From positions 760,501-824,500 of the forward strand of contig NZ_AP026968.1 in NCBI RefSeq assembly GCF_037076355.1: a stretch of DNA of 64,000 nt, written 5' to 3'. This document shows positions 29,028 through 36,873 of this stretch, piece after piece. The position numbers were made by a program, and so were the translations under genes. The first letter of the stretch is position 1. Every line of letters begins with the position of its first letter. The stretch comes from Streptococcus parapneumoniae. Lineage in GTDB: Bacteria; Bacillota; Bacilli; Lactobacillales; Streptococcaceae. The notes beneath the pieces were generated by a model. The model had not been told where the DNA came from and searched no databases. It saw nothing but the letters and a program-made list of their open reading frames with translations.

Positions 29028-30001
29028 TTTTCTGCCTCAAATCTAATGCCAGCAGTCTGGCGCATGGTATATAGTAGCTCATGAACTGAACTTGCATCTT
29101 CCAGCCAAGTTTGGTAGAGATTCAGATCTGGTTTCTGAATCATGTGTGCAAATGCAGCGACTTCCTCAGTCATCGTATGAGGAGCCTGTTGGATAGGGAG
29201 TTGGATTTGATTGCCTTGATGGTCGGTAAAAATAGCCGAGCGAACATGCTCAATCGTGTTGAGAGTCAAGGTTCCATCTGTTGTGTAAATTTCGCAAGGA
29301 AGATTGGAAGTGATGTTTTTCCCAGCCTTGATATGAACTTGAAAGTCTGGGTAGAAGAGGATTCCGTCACCATTTAGGTCAATGCTATTGTCAAGCTGTT
29401 GAGTCTGATAGGTTGCATCCTGAGCCTTTCCAAAGAGACGAACGGCAGCGTAGAGGGGATAAATCCCTAAATCCATAAGAGCTCCACCAGCAAAACGGTC
29501 TGAGAAGACATTTGGTGTCTCCCCAGTCAACAAGTTAGGCATTTTGGAAGAATACTTGGCATAGTTGAAATCTGCTCCCAAAATTTGTTTGTCTGCTAAA
29601 AAGTTTTTGATGATAGTGAAAGCTTTTTCATGGTAATTGCGAGCTGCTTCAAAGATAAAACAATTATTTTTCTCAGCTGTGTGTCTCAAATCAAGCCATT
29701 CTTGTGGCTGAGTGACAGCTGGCTTTTCAAGAATGACATGCTTACCTGCAGTCAATGCAGCTTTTGCCTGAGCAAAATGCAAGGAGTTTGGGCTAGCAAT
29801 ATAGACCACATCAAAGGAGCTCTTGAAGAAGTCCTCTACTTGATCAAAGAGTTGGATATTCTGATAGCGAGAAGCAAAGGTTGCCGCAGTTTCTAGTTTT
29901 CTAGAATAGACTGCGACCAGCTTGTATTCTCCACTGATATGGGCTGCTTCTATGAAGTGGTGGCTGATAGCCCCTGTTCCGATGACACCTAATTTAAGCA
30001 T
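29024..30001 (-). CDS. Gfo/Idh/MocA family oxidoreductase
   Basis: 325 residues from the ATG at 29999-30001 (MLKLGVIGTGAISHHF), chosen for the GGAG just upstream; codons further upstream do not continue the fold. Rossmann motif GVIGTGAIS, then YIASPNSLHFAQA and the EKP motif in HVILEKPAVTQPQEW, where the lysine is the usual catalytic or binding residue. Reduces or oxidises a sugar or cyclitol with NAD(P); the substrate is unknown. First gene of a two-gene operon with the helicase. Confidence 0.9.
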   Translation of the reverse strand: MLKLGVIGTGAISHHFIEAAHISGEYKLVAVYSRKLETAATFASRYQNIQLFDQVEDFFKSSFDVVYIASPNSLHFAQAKAALTAGKHVILEKPAVTQPQEWLDLRHTAEKNNCFIFEAARNYHEKAFTIIKNFLADKQILGADFNYAKYSSKMPNLLTGETPNVFSDRFAGGALMDLGIYPLYAAVRLFGKAQDATYQTQQLDNSIDLNGDGILFYPDFQVHIKAGKNITSNLPCEIYTTDGTLTLNTIEHVRSAIFTDHQGNQIQLPIQQAPHTMTEEVAAFAHMIQKPDLNLYQTWLEDASSVHELLYTMRQTAGIRFEAEK

Positions 30002-30119
30002 AGTTACTCCTTTTCCGATTTCAAATCCTTCTTTCATTATAACATAGATAGACGGGACTATCCAACAGAGGGTAAAAAATTTCAAATAAGCGATTCGCTT
30101 TCTTCTGAAGAAAAGCTTT

Positions 30120-30198
30120 CTTTTACGAATAAATAGATAGAAGCATCAAATCTAGTAAATTAGATTAAAAAATGTGCTATAATAGAAAGAGGAAAAGG
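30120..30198 (+). promoter_or_regulatory. Orphan Rpn 5' leader
   Basis: Same leader as the Rpn copies: AATCTA (30149-30154), TAGATT (30161-30166), TGTGCTATAAT. The Shine-Dalgarno region is altered to GAAAGAGGAAAAGG. Confidence 0.75.
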
Positions 30199-30264
30199 AT
30201 GATTCTAAGACATCCGGGCATCAGCCCAACTAATGACTTGGTTGCTAAGAAGAATTTTAGCTGA
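30199..30264 (+). pseudogene. Rpn gene 5' fragment
   Basis: The first ~20 codons (MILRHPGISPTNDLVAKK) match the Rpn copies, then NFS and a TGA. From about 30258 the sequence is that of another gene. This is a deletion joint. Confidence 0.85.
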
Positions 30265-31296
30265 TCAAGCAGCACAGAGAAGAAAAACGCTATCGACGGC
30301 AACAACCAGTTAACGGATGAAGAGAAGAAAGCGGCGAAAGCAGCAGTTGATACAGAAGTTACAAAAGCGAAGAAAGCTGTAACGGATGAGACAACGAATG
30401 ATACAGTATCTACAGCGAAAACGGATGGAATCCGTGCCATCAACGATGTAGACACAACGCCGCATTCAAAAACAAACTCAACACCAACTCCACGTCCTGA
30501 CGACAGTGCTAACACCAACAACGGCGGTACTACCACCCCTGCTGACAGCAATAGCGATAGTGTGACACCAGATAACAGTGCCAATACTCCAGCTCCTGGT
30601 GTGACGACCGACGATAGTAGCAACACCACCCCTGCTACTCCATCATCTACTGTTGGGCAGGCTCAAGCAAGTACTCCAGCTCAAGAAACACCAGTTTTTA
30701 CAAACACTCCAAACAATTCAGGCGATACAGCAACTCCTAGCGAGACTCGTCCTGTTGACAAGTCTGAACTTGCGCGATTGGTTGAAGAACTAGAAACTCG
30801 TTTGAAAGACTTGGATGGTATTGATCAATCTGTCATCGACGCTGCTAAGATCATTCTCGGAGAGGGTCAAGCAGCCCTTAGAAATACTGACTTGACAGAA
30901 GCAGGATTGAGAGAGATGACTGCTAAGGTCAAAGAAGCACTCGAATCCTTGAGAGGCAAGCAAGCGACTAAGGATGAAGAGGAAATGCAAGAAACAAGCA
31001 AAGAGCAAGATCATCTTCCATATGGTACGATGATTGGTAGCCTGCTCGCCCTTCTTGGTCTCCTTCTATTCCTCATCGCGCGTCGTAAGAAAGAGTCAGA
31101 ACTCAAGAAGTTGACCAAGGAATTGACTAAGGTTCTGCAAGAAAGCGACCTTACAAGTGTAGATGCGAAAGTTCTCGACCAAGCACGAGAAGCTCTCGCT
31201 CAAGCGGTTGCCTTCCTAGCCAATGAGAAAGAGTCTGACCACACAGAAGATGAGTTGATTGAGAAACTCAAATCTATTCTTGCTCAGTTAAGATAA
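30258..31296 (+). pseudogene. 3' remnant of a DUF1542-type surface protein gene
   Basis: Encodes the end of a long repeat protein: EKKNAIDGNNQLTDEEKKAA and TKAKKAVTDETTNDTVSTAK are DUF1542-type helical repeats. Then a Ser/Thr/Pro linker, a coiled segment (LARLVEELETRLKDLDG), LPYGT followed by a hydrophobic helix and RRKKES, and a charged ~70-residue tail. The 5' joint shows a probable one-base loss near 30274, so the old frame enters through a frameshift. No start codon with a ribosome site serves the long frame, although a GTG at 30562 is possible. Non-functional as it stands. Confidence 0.8.
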
Positions 31297-31574
31297 GCGA
31301 CATGTGAAATATCGCAGGCGACCATAGAAGTTACTATATTGCTGGATAATAACTATAGGAAAAGTTAGTCGCAAACCTGTAGTGGGAAGTTGCCAGCTTC
31401 TAGCGGGGAAGTGGTTCTGGGAACAGGACACCATCTTTTGGATGGGAATGCTTCCTCCTTTAGTACAAGTAGAAGTCTTCGATGGCAGAGTAAGATAAAG
31501 AAGAAACACGAGACAAGTAAGATAGTTCATGAAATGGAACTGAAAATTGCTGGTGTGGACTCTTGAAGGAAGTA
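31297..31574 (+). other. Structured non-coding stretch
   Basis: No convincing gene. Several local helices: GCGA...TCGC at 31298-31315, GCGAC (31318-31322) with GTCGC (31368-31372) around an AGTTA/TAACT helix, CCTGT with ACAGG (31376-31426), and CCATC with GATGG near 31431-31444. It ends in the strong terminator at 31575. Could be a small RNA or the degraded 3' region of the surface gene; family not recognised. Confidence 0.35.
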
Positions 31575-31620
31575 ATGGATAGAAAGAAGTTGAGAAGCGT
31601 CTTTCTATCCATCTTTCTTT
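31575..31620 (+). terminator. Strong rho-independent terminator
   Basis: ATGGATAGAAAGA pairs perfectly with TCTTTCTATCCAT (13 bp, 12-base loop), followed by CTTTCTTT. Confidence 0.85.
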
Positions 31621-31629
31621 AGGAGTGTA

Positions 31630-31643
31630 TGTAAGCGCTTTAA
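31630..31643 (+). promoter_or_regulatory. cre-like site before the SIR2-like gene
   Basis: TGTAAGCGCTTTAA differs from the CcpA consensus TGWAARCGYTWNCA at one position. It lies 20 bases before the start codon, so bound CcpA would block transcription. Binding is inferred only. Confidence 0.45.
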
Positions 31644-31662
31644 AAATAGAAAGGGTAATGGA

Positions 31663-32556
31663 ATGGGGAAACATGAAACTAGAAAAAACAAACCTATTTT
31701 ATTAGTAGGGAATGGAATCAATAGATTATTTGCAAACGAGTCAGAAGATGATGATTCCTTTAATGTAGAAAAGTTTAGAGGCGAAAAAGAAGCGGAGATA
31801 AGCGAGTCTTTGCGTTTTCCAATGAGGATTTCAGTATTCTATAAGGGGAAAGAAGAAACTGTCGCACAGGAACTAACTGATTTTTTGAAGGATAAGATGA
31901 CGATTTCAAAAAGGAAGAAAGAGTTTCTTGAGGATTTATTAAACTTAGAAGTAGAGAATATTTTGACGACGAATTACAGCTTTGAGTTTGAAAAAACAAT
32001 TTGTACTAATCCATCTATTGGAAAAATCTTAAATCTATATGGATATGGGAAGGAGGGTGAAATCAGTAAAAAGGAAAAGGAGCTAGGAATTTACCAGTAT
32101 ATAAAATTAGGTGATCGAAAAAAACTATGGCATATACATGGAATAGCAACCAGAAAAAAGTCTATTATACTAGGACAATACTATTATGGCTATTTGCTTT
32201 CGCAGGTGATAGGATATACGTCTGAATTATTAAGGAGATGGAATTCTAAAAATGATTTTTATCATCATTCATGGATTGATTGTTTTGTAAGCAATGATGT
32301 TCATATCCTTGGTTTTGCTTTAGATTTAGCTGAAATCGATTTGTGGTGGCTACTCGCATACAAGAAGAAACATTTTGAATTTACAAAGGTATATTTTTAC
32401 TCTAAAGTTGGAGACTTAGATGTTACTGTGAGAATACTCTTGTGTACATATGGCGGTATTATAAAAGAAATAAATACGGCTGACTATCATGATTTTTATA
32501 ATCAAGCTATTACTGAAATAAGAAATAGGATAAAAATGGATAGAGATGTTACATAA
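31663..32556 (+). CDS. SIR2-like domain protein (putative NAD-hydrolase / defence effector)
   Basis: 297 residues. The pattern fits the SIR2-like family: Rossmann loop LLVGNGIN (residues 13-20), ILTTNY (100-105), WHIHG (156-160, with the likely catalytic His at 159), and HILGFALDLAEID (214-226). These match the GxGxN, TTNYD, HG and GxSxxD motifs of defence-associated SIR2 proteins, which deplete NAD on infection. There is no second domain and no transmembrane segment. Weak ribosome site (GAAAGGG). AT-rich and set in an accessory hot spot. A DUF6088/AbiEi-like gene follows 98 bases later on the same strand. Function is inferred; the family assignment rests on motifs, not a search. Confidence 0.7.
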   Translation: MGKHETRKNKPILLVGNGINRLFANESEDDDSFNVEKFRGEKEAEISESLRFPMRISVFYKGKEETVAQELTDFLKDKMTISKRKKEFLEDLLNLEVENILTTNYSFEFEKTICTNPSIGKILNLYGYGKEGEISKKEKELGIYQYIKLGDRKKLWHIHGIATRKKSIILGQYYYGYLLSQVIGYTSELLRRWNSKNDFYHHSWIDCFVSNDVHILGFALDLAEIDLWWLLAYKKKHFEFTKVYFYSKVGDLDVTVRILLCTYGGIIKEINTADYHDFYNQAITEIRNRIKMDRDVT

Positions 32557-32600
32557 GAAATTGTAAGAGGTCTGTTCCCTCTTGATAAAATGACTCTCAT

Positions 32601-32646
32601 TTGACTTTTTGCACCAAAAATAGCATCATATTCGGTGCAAAGGAGG
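32601..32646 (+). promoter_or_regulatory. Operator/promoter of the DUF6088 gene
   Basis: TTTGCACC (32608-32615) and GGTGCAAA (32634-32641) form a perfect 8-bp inverted repeat with an 18-base spacer. The left arm follows a TTGACT -35 and the right arm merges into AGGAGG, so a repressor there would cover promoter and ribosome site. AbiEi-type proteins are known to repress their own promoters through inverted repeats. Confidence 0.7.
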
Positions 32647-32654
32647 CGTGATAG

Positions 32655-33254
32655 ATGAACTATAAGCAGGAAATAGTAAACAGGATAGAAAATTTTGAAT
32701 CGAATCAAGTTTTTATAGCAAATGATTTCTTTGATATTGCAGGATATGAAACTGTTCGTAGTACATTAAATCGTCTTGTAAAAGACAAAAAGGTTACTCG
32801 CATTTTGAAAGGTATTTATTATAAACCAAAATATATAGAACTGATTGGAGAGTATGCAATGGCGTCTGTGGATGAAGTTGCTGATGCTATTGCTAGAAAA
32901 TATAATTGGACCATTGCTCCATCGGGAAACACAGCCCTTAATTTACTTGGTTTATCTACGCAGGTACCAGCAAAATGGACCTATATATCAGATGGAAGGT
33001 ATGCCAGTTTTAATGTTGGTAAGGCAAGGATAGAATTTAAGCATAGAAATAATGGAGATATTTCAAATATGTCAACCTTAACTGCAATGGTGATACAATC
33101 TGTCAAGGCAATGGGGAAAGAGAACATTACTTCTCAGCAGATTGACTACTTACGGAAAAAATTATCTGAAGAAGAAAAGTCAACATTACTAGCTGAAGGT
33201 AAAACTACAAGTGTCTGGGTATATAGTATTATCAAGAAAATATCAGAGGTGTAG
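32655..33254 (+). CDS. DUF6088 / AbiEi-like winged-helix protein
   Basis: 199 residues. The N-terminal winged-helix part (FIANDFFDIAGYETVRSTLN, RLVKDKKVTRILKGIYYKP) is followed by the AbiEi_4/DUF6088-type core (DEVADAIARKYNWTIAPSGN, ALNLLGLSTQVPAKWTYISD, RIEFKHRN). Relatives are antitoxins and autorepressors of type IV AbiE toxin-antitoxin pairs. The usual nucleotidyltransferase toxin AbiEii is absent; the co-directional neighbour is the SIR2-like gene. AGGAGG precedes the ATG. The palindrome just upstream is its likely binding site. Confidence 0.78.
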   Translation: MNYKQEIVNRIENFESNQVFIANDFFDIAGYETVRSTLNRLVKDKKVTRILKGIYYKPKYIELIGEYAMASVDEVADAIARKYNWTIAPSGNTALNLLGLSTQVPAKWTYISDGRYASFNVGKARIEFKHRNNGDISNMSTLTAMVIQSVKAMGKENITSQQIDYLRKKLSEEEKSTLLAEGKTTSVWVYSIIKKISEV

Positions 33255-33453
33255 GGATGTTTGAGGATAAATAGATTGAGAAAAATAAATCAATTTCTCA
33301 GAATGTTTTTAGAAGTCACGGTGTCTATTCTAGCTTCAATCCACTAGAAATTCCATAGATAGAAAACTACATAATCTCTACAGATAGGGCTGATCGAGTT
33401 GATGTGAGATGATTTGGCTTTCTAGGGGAATTGTGGATTGCCAAACTGTATCA
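33255..33453. other. Spacer with terminator-like palindrome
   Basis: TGAGAAA (about 33283) pairs with TTTCTCA (about 33300), and the stretch resembles the reverse complement of the dispersed AAATTGATTT repeat. Nothing else seen. Confidence 0.4.
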
Positions 33454-33482
33454 TTGAAATTATTGCTCAAATTTGTTATGAT
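33454..33482 (+). promoter_or_regulatory. Promoter of pgdA (leaderless geometry)
   Basis: TTGAAA, a 17-base spacer, TATGAT, then six bases (ATAAAT) and the ATG. No Shine-Dalgarno is present, so the mRNA should be leaderless. Confidence 0.7.
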
Positions 33483-33488
33483 ATAAAT

Positions 33489-34880
33489 ATGAATAAAAGT
33501 AGACTGGGACGTGGCAGACACGGGAAAAAGAGACATGTATTATTGGCTTTGATTGGTATTTTAGCAATTTCTATTTGCTTATTAGGCGGATTTATTGCTT
33601 TTAAAATGTACCAGCAAAAAAGTTTTGAGCAAAAAATTGAATCGCTCAAAAAAGAGAAAGACGATCAATTGAGTGAGGGAAATCAGAAGGAGCATTTTCG
33701 TAAGGGTCAAGCCGAAGTGATTGCCTATTATCCTCTCCAAGGGGAACAAGTGATTTCGTCTGCTAAGGAGCTGATAAATAAAGACATTAAGGACAAGCTA
33801 GAAAGTAAGGACACTCTTGTTTTCTACTATACAGAGCAAGAAGAGTCAGGTTTAAAGGGAGTCGTCAATCGTAATGTAACCAAACAAATCTATGATTTAG
33901 TTGATTTTAAGGTTGAAGAGACTGAAAAGACCAGTCTAGGAAAGGTTCACTTAACAGAAGATGGGCAACCTTTTACACTTGACCAACTGTTTTCAGATGC
34001 TAGTAAAGCTAAGGAACAGCTGATAAAAGAAATCACCTCCTTTATAGAGGATAAAAAAATAGAGCAAAACCAGAGTGACCAGATTGTAAAAAGCTTCTCT
34101 GACCAAGACTTATCTGCATGGAATTTTGATTACAAGGATAGTCAGATTATCCTTTATCCAAGTCCTGCGGTTGAAAATTTAGAAGAGATAGCCTTGCCAG
34201 TATCTGCTTTCTTTGATGTTATCCAATCTTCGTACTTACTCGAAAAAGACGCAGCCTTGTACCAGTCTTACTTTGATAAGAAACATCAAAAAGTTGTCGC
34301 TCTAACCTTTGATGATGGTCCAAATCCAGCAACGACTCCGCAGGCATTAGAGACTCTAGCTAAATATGGTGTTAAAGCCACTTTCTTTGTGCTTGGGAAA
34401 AATGTTTCTGGGAATGAGGACTTGGTGAAGAGGATAAAATCTGAAGGTCATGTTGTTGGAAACCATAGTTGGAGCCATCCGATTCTCTCGCAACTCTCTC
34501 TTGATGAAGCTAAAAAACAGATTACTGATACTGAGGATGTGCTAACTAAAGTGCTGGGTTCTAGTTCAAAACTCATGCGCCCGCCTTATGGAGCCATTAC
34601 AGACGACATTCGCAATAGCCTCGATTTGAGCTTTATCATGTGGGATGTGGATAGTCTGGACTGGAAGAGTAAAAATGAAGCAGCTATTTTGACAGAAATT
34701 CAGCATCAAGTAGCTAACGGCTCTATCGTTTTGATGCATGATATTCACAGTCCGACAGTCAATGCCTTGCCAAGGGTCATTGAGTATTTGAAAAATCAAG
34801 GTTATACCTTTGTGACCATACCAGAGATGCTCAATACTCGCCTAAAACCTCATGAACTGTATTATAGTCGTGATGAATAA
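33489..34880 (+). CDS. pgdA: Peptidoglycan N-acetylglucosamine deacetylase
   Basis: 463 residues, the length of the pneumococcal enzyme. N-terminal signal anchor (about residues 15-40), extracellular coiled linker, middle domain and C-terminal NodB/CE4 deacetylase domain. The catalytic residues fall at the published pneumococcal positions: Asp275 in TFDDGPNP, His326 and His330 in GNHSWSH, and His417 in LMHDIH. It removes acetyl groups from cell-wall GlcNAc, giving lysozyme resistance. The start is the ATG right after the -10; the longer frame upstream would cross the promoter. Confidence 0.96.
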   Translation: MNKSRLGRGRHGKKRHVLLALIGILAISICLLGGFIAFKMYQQKSFEQKIESLKKEKDDQLSEGNQKEHFRKGQAEVIAYYPLQGEQVISSAKELINKDIKDKLESKDTLVFYYTEQEESGLKGVVNRNVTKQIYDLVDFKVEETEKTSLGKVHLTEDGQPFTLDQLFSDASKAKEQLIKEITSFIEDKKIEQNQSDQIVKSFSDQDLSAWNFDYKDSQIILYPSPAVENLEEIALPVSAFFDVIQSSYLLEKDAALYQSYFDKKHQKVVALTFDDGPNPATTPQALETLAKYGVKATFFVLGKNVSGNEDLVKRIKSEGHVVGNHSWSHPILSQLSLDEAKKQITDTEDVLTKVLGSSSKLMRPPYGAITDDIRNSLDLSFIMWDVDSLDWKSKNEAAILTEIQHQVANGSIVLMHDIHSPTVNALPRVIEYLKNQGYTFVTIPEMLNTRLKPHELYYSRDE

Positions 34881-34887
34881 GCAAGAA

Positions 34888-34926
34888 AAAATAGGTCTGT
34901 CAGATATGTGATAGACTTATTTTTTA
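34888..34926 (+). terminator. Terminator of pgdA
   Basis: AAATAGGTCTGTC pairs (with G-U pairs) with GATAGACTTATTT, followed by TTTT. Confidence 0.75.
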
Positions 34927-34993
34927 CAAAAGATAGTACTAATTAGCAAAAAAATTATGCTATAAATGATAAAGAAAATAGAAGGAGAAGCAT

Positions 34994-35836
34994 ATGAATA
35001 CCTATCAATTAAATAATGGAGTAGAAATTCCAGTTCTGGGATTTGGAACTTTTAAGGCTAAGGATGGAGAAGAAGCCTATCGTGCAGTGTTAGAAGCCTT
35101 GAAGGCTGGTTATCGTCATATTGATACGGCGGCGATTTATCAGAATGAAGAAAGTGTTGGTCAAGCAATCAAAGATAGCGGAGTTCCACGAGAGGAATTG
35201 TTCGTAACTACCAAGCTGTGGAATAGCCAACAAACCTATGAGCAAGCTTGTCAGGCTTTTGAAGAGTCTTTAGAGAAGCTAGGACTGGACTATTTAGATT
35301 TGTATTTGATTCATTGGCCGAACCCAAAACCGCTTAGAGAAAATGACCAATGGAAAATCCGAAATGCTGAGGTCTGGAGAGCGATGGAAGACCTCCATCA
35401 AGAAGGGAAAATCCGTGCTATCGGCGTTAGCAATTTTCTTCCCCATCATTTGGATGCCTTGCTTGAAACAGCAAAAATTCTTCCGGCGGTCAATCAGGTT
35501 CGCTTGGCACCAGGTGTGTATCAAGAGGAAGTCGTAGCTTACTGTCGAGAAAAAGGAATTTTGTTGGAAGCTTGGGGACCTTTTGGTCAGGGAGAACTGT
35601 TTGATAGCAAGCAAGTCCAAGAAATCGCAGCAAATCATGGAAAGTCTGTTGCTCAGATAGCCTTGGCCTGGAGCTTGGCAGAAGGATTTTTACCACTTCC
35701 GAAATCTGTTACAGCATCTCGTATTCAGGCTAATCTTGATTATTTCGGAATTGAATTGAGTCAAGAGGAACGAGAAACTTTAAAAACGATAGCGGTTCAG
35801 TCGGGTGCTCCACGAGTTGATGATATGGATTTCTAG
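34994..35836 (+). CDS. Aldo/keto reductase
   Basis: 280 residues with the AKR signatures GYRHIDTAAIYQNEESVG (catalytic Asp and Tyr), LYLIHWPNP (catalytic His), GKIRAIGVSNFLPHHLD and LPKSVTASRIQANL (NADPH contact). Close to the 2,5-diketogluconate reductase-like AKR5 group. Reduces carbonyl compounds with NADPH; the physiological substrate is unknown. AGAAGGAGAAG precedes the ATG. Confidence 0.93.
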   Translation: MNTYQLNNGVEIPVLGFGTFKAKDGEEAYRAVLEALKAGYRHIDTAAIYQNEESVGQAIKDSGVPREELFVTTKLWNSQQTYEQACQAFEESLEKLGLDYLDLYLIHWPNPKPLRENDQWKIRNAEVWRAMEDLHQEGKIRAIGVSNFLPHHLDALLETAKILPAVNQVRLAPGVYQEEVVAYCREKGILLEAWGPFGQGELFDSKQVQEIAANHGKSVAQIALAWSLAEGFLPLPKSVTASRIQANLDYFGIELSQEERETLKTIAVQSGAPRVDDMDF

Positions 35837-35852
35837 AAAATCATAAAAAGAA

Positions 35853-36075
35853 TTGTACATTATTCTAATTTTTGATATAATAGTCAGCAGGAAAGAAAGT
35901 CTTATGGCGTTCTTCAAGCGAGCTTGGGATAGTGGGAGCCAAGTAGGGCAAAATAAAGAACTGGCGCTTTCTGTAGTATTTTCAAAAACAATGAAGTAAT
36001 AAATTAGGGTGGAACCGCGTTTCTGACGCCCCTAGGTTAAGTCAACCTAGGATTGTCGGACGCGGTTCTTTTGCT
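35853..36075 (+). promoter_or_regulatory. Promoter and glycine T-box riboswitch
   Basis: Promoter TTGTAC, 17 bases, TATAAT (35853-35858, 35876-35881). The leader from about 35888 contains a long stem I and the conserved T-box AGGGTGGAACCGCG (36006-36019). The terminator pairs GAACCGCGT with ACGCGGTTC (36012-36068) around CCTAGGTT/AACCTAGG and ends in TTTT. A GGC triplet in the stem I stretch GAACTGGCGC fits a glycine specifier. Uncharged tRNA-Gly would favour the antiterminator and let the glyQS transcript proceed. Confidence 0.92.
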
Positions 36076-36108
36076 TATTCAGTCTATTGTGTGAAAGAAA
36101 GGAGAGAC

Positions 36109-36870
36109 GTGGAAAACCTTTATCTTGTAAAGGACGATAGTCAACTAGCTGCATTTCGTGATTTTGTAGTAAGAAATACTGAAAAGTTGAAAGATTATCA
36201 ATCTTTTTTAAAGAATGAACTTGCAGTCTGTGATTTACCGCAAGCTGTTATTTGGTCAAGTTTTAATGCTGCTACACAGATTATTAGGGAAAGCGCTGTT
36301 CCAGCCTATACAAATAATAGACGAATGGTTATGACGCCTGATTTAGCTGTTTGGAAAGAGTTGTATTTGTATCAGTTGCTGAACTACGAGTGTTCTCAGC
36401 AAACTCAAGCAATAGAAAGTCACTATCATTCTTTATCTGAAAATTTCCTCTTACAGATTGTAGGACATGAGTTAGCTCATTGGTCGGAGCATTTTTTAGA
36501 TGATTTTGATGGTTATGACTCTTATATCTGGTTCGAAGAGGGGATGGTTGAATATATAAGTCGCAAGTATTTCTTGACAGAAGAGGAATTTCAAGCGGAA
36601 AAAATTTGTAATCAATCTCTCGTAGAACTTTTTCAGAAGAAGTATGGTTGGCATTCATTGAATGATTTTGGTTCTTCGACTTATGATAAGAACTATGCAA
36701 GTATTTTTTACGAATACTGGCGTAGTTTTCTGACAATAGATCAGTTGGTAGAAAATCTAGGTAGTGTACAAGCGGTCTTCGATTCTTATCATTTATGGGC
36801 AAATACAGATAAAACTCTTCCCTTGTTAAATTGGTTTGTTCAGCAGAAATTAATTGAAAAAGAAATATAA
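36109..36870 (+). CDS. Putative zinc metallopeptidase (HELAH), in the glycine T-box operon
   Basis: 253 residues from the GTG at 36109, chosen because AAAGGAG is just upstream; an in-frame GTG at 36091 lies before that site. HELAH at residues 120-124 with Glu143/Glu144 in WFEEGMVEY about 19 residues later matches the HExxH...E pattern of gluzincin peptidases. No signal peptide or membrane segment. No named family recognised. It lies between the T-box and glyQ, so its expression should rise on glycine starvation. Confidence 0.75.
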   Translation: MENLYLVKDDSQLAAFRDFVVRNTEKLKDYQSFLKNELAVCDLPQAVIWSSFNAATQIIRESAVPAYTNNRRMVMTPDLAVWKELYLYQLLNYECSQQTQAIESHYHSLSENFLLQIVGHELAHWSEHFLDDFDGYDSYIWFEEGMVEYISRKYFLTEEEFQAEKICNQSLVELFQKKYGWHSLNDFGSSTYDKNYASIFYEYWRSFLTIDQLVENLGSVQAVFDSYHLWANTDKTLPLLNWFVQQKLIEKEI

Positions 36871-36873
36871 AAA

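Noticed and set aside
30177..30629. 150-codon minus-strand frame
   Set aside because: Antisense of the Ser/Thr-rich remnant of the surface gene; the hydrophobic look is an effect of the complementary codons.
31297..31574. RNase P RNA, 6S RNA or tmRNA
   Set aside because: None of the conserved cores I know for these RNAs is present; only generic helices are seen.
31288..31674. 128-codon minus-strand frame
   Set aside because: Runs antisense across the structured stretch and terminator and into the SIR2-like start; no ribosome site or recognisable motif.
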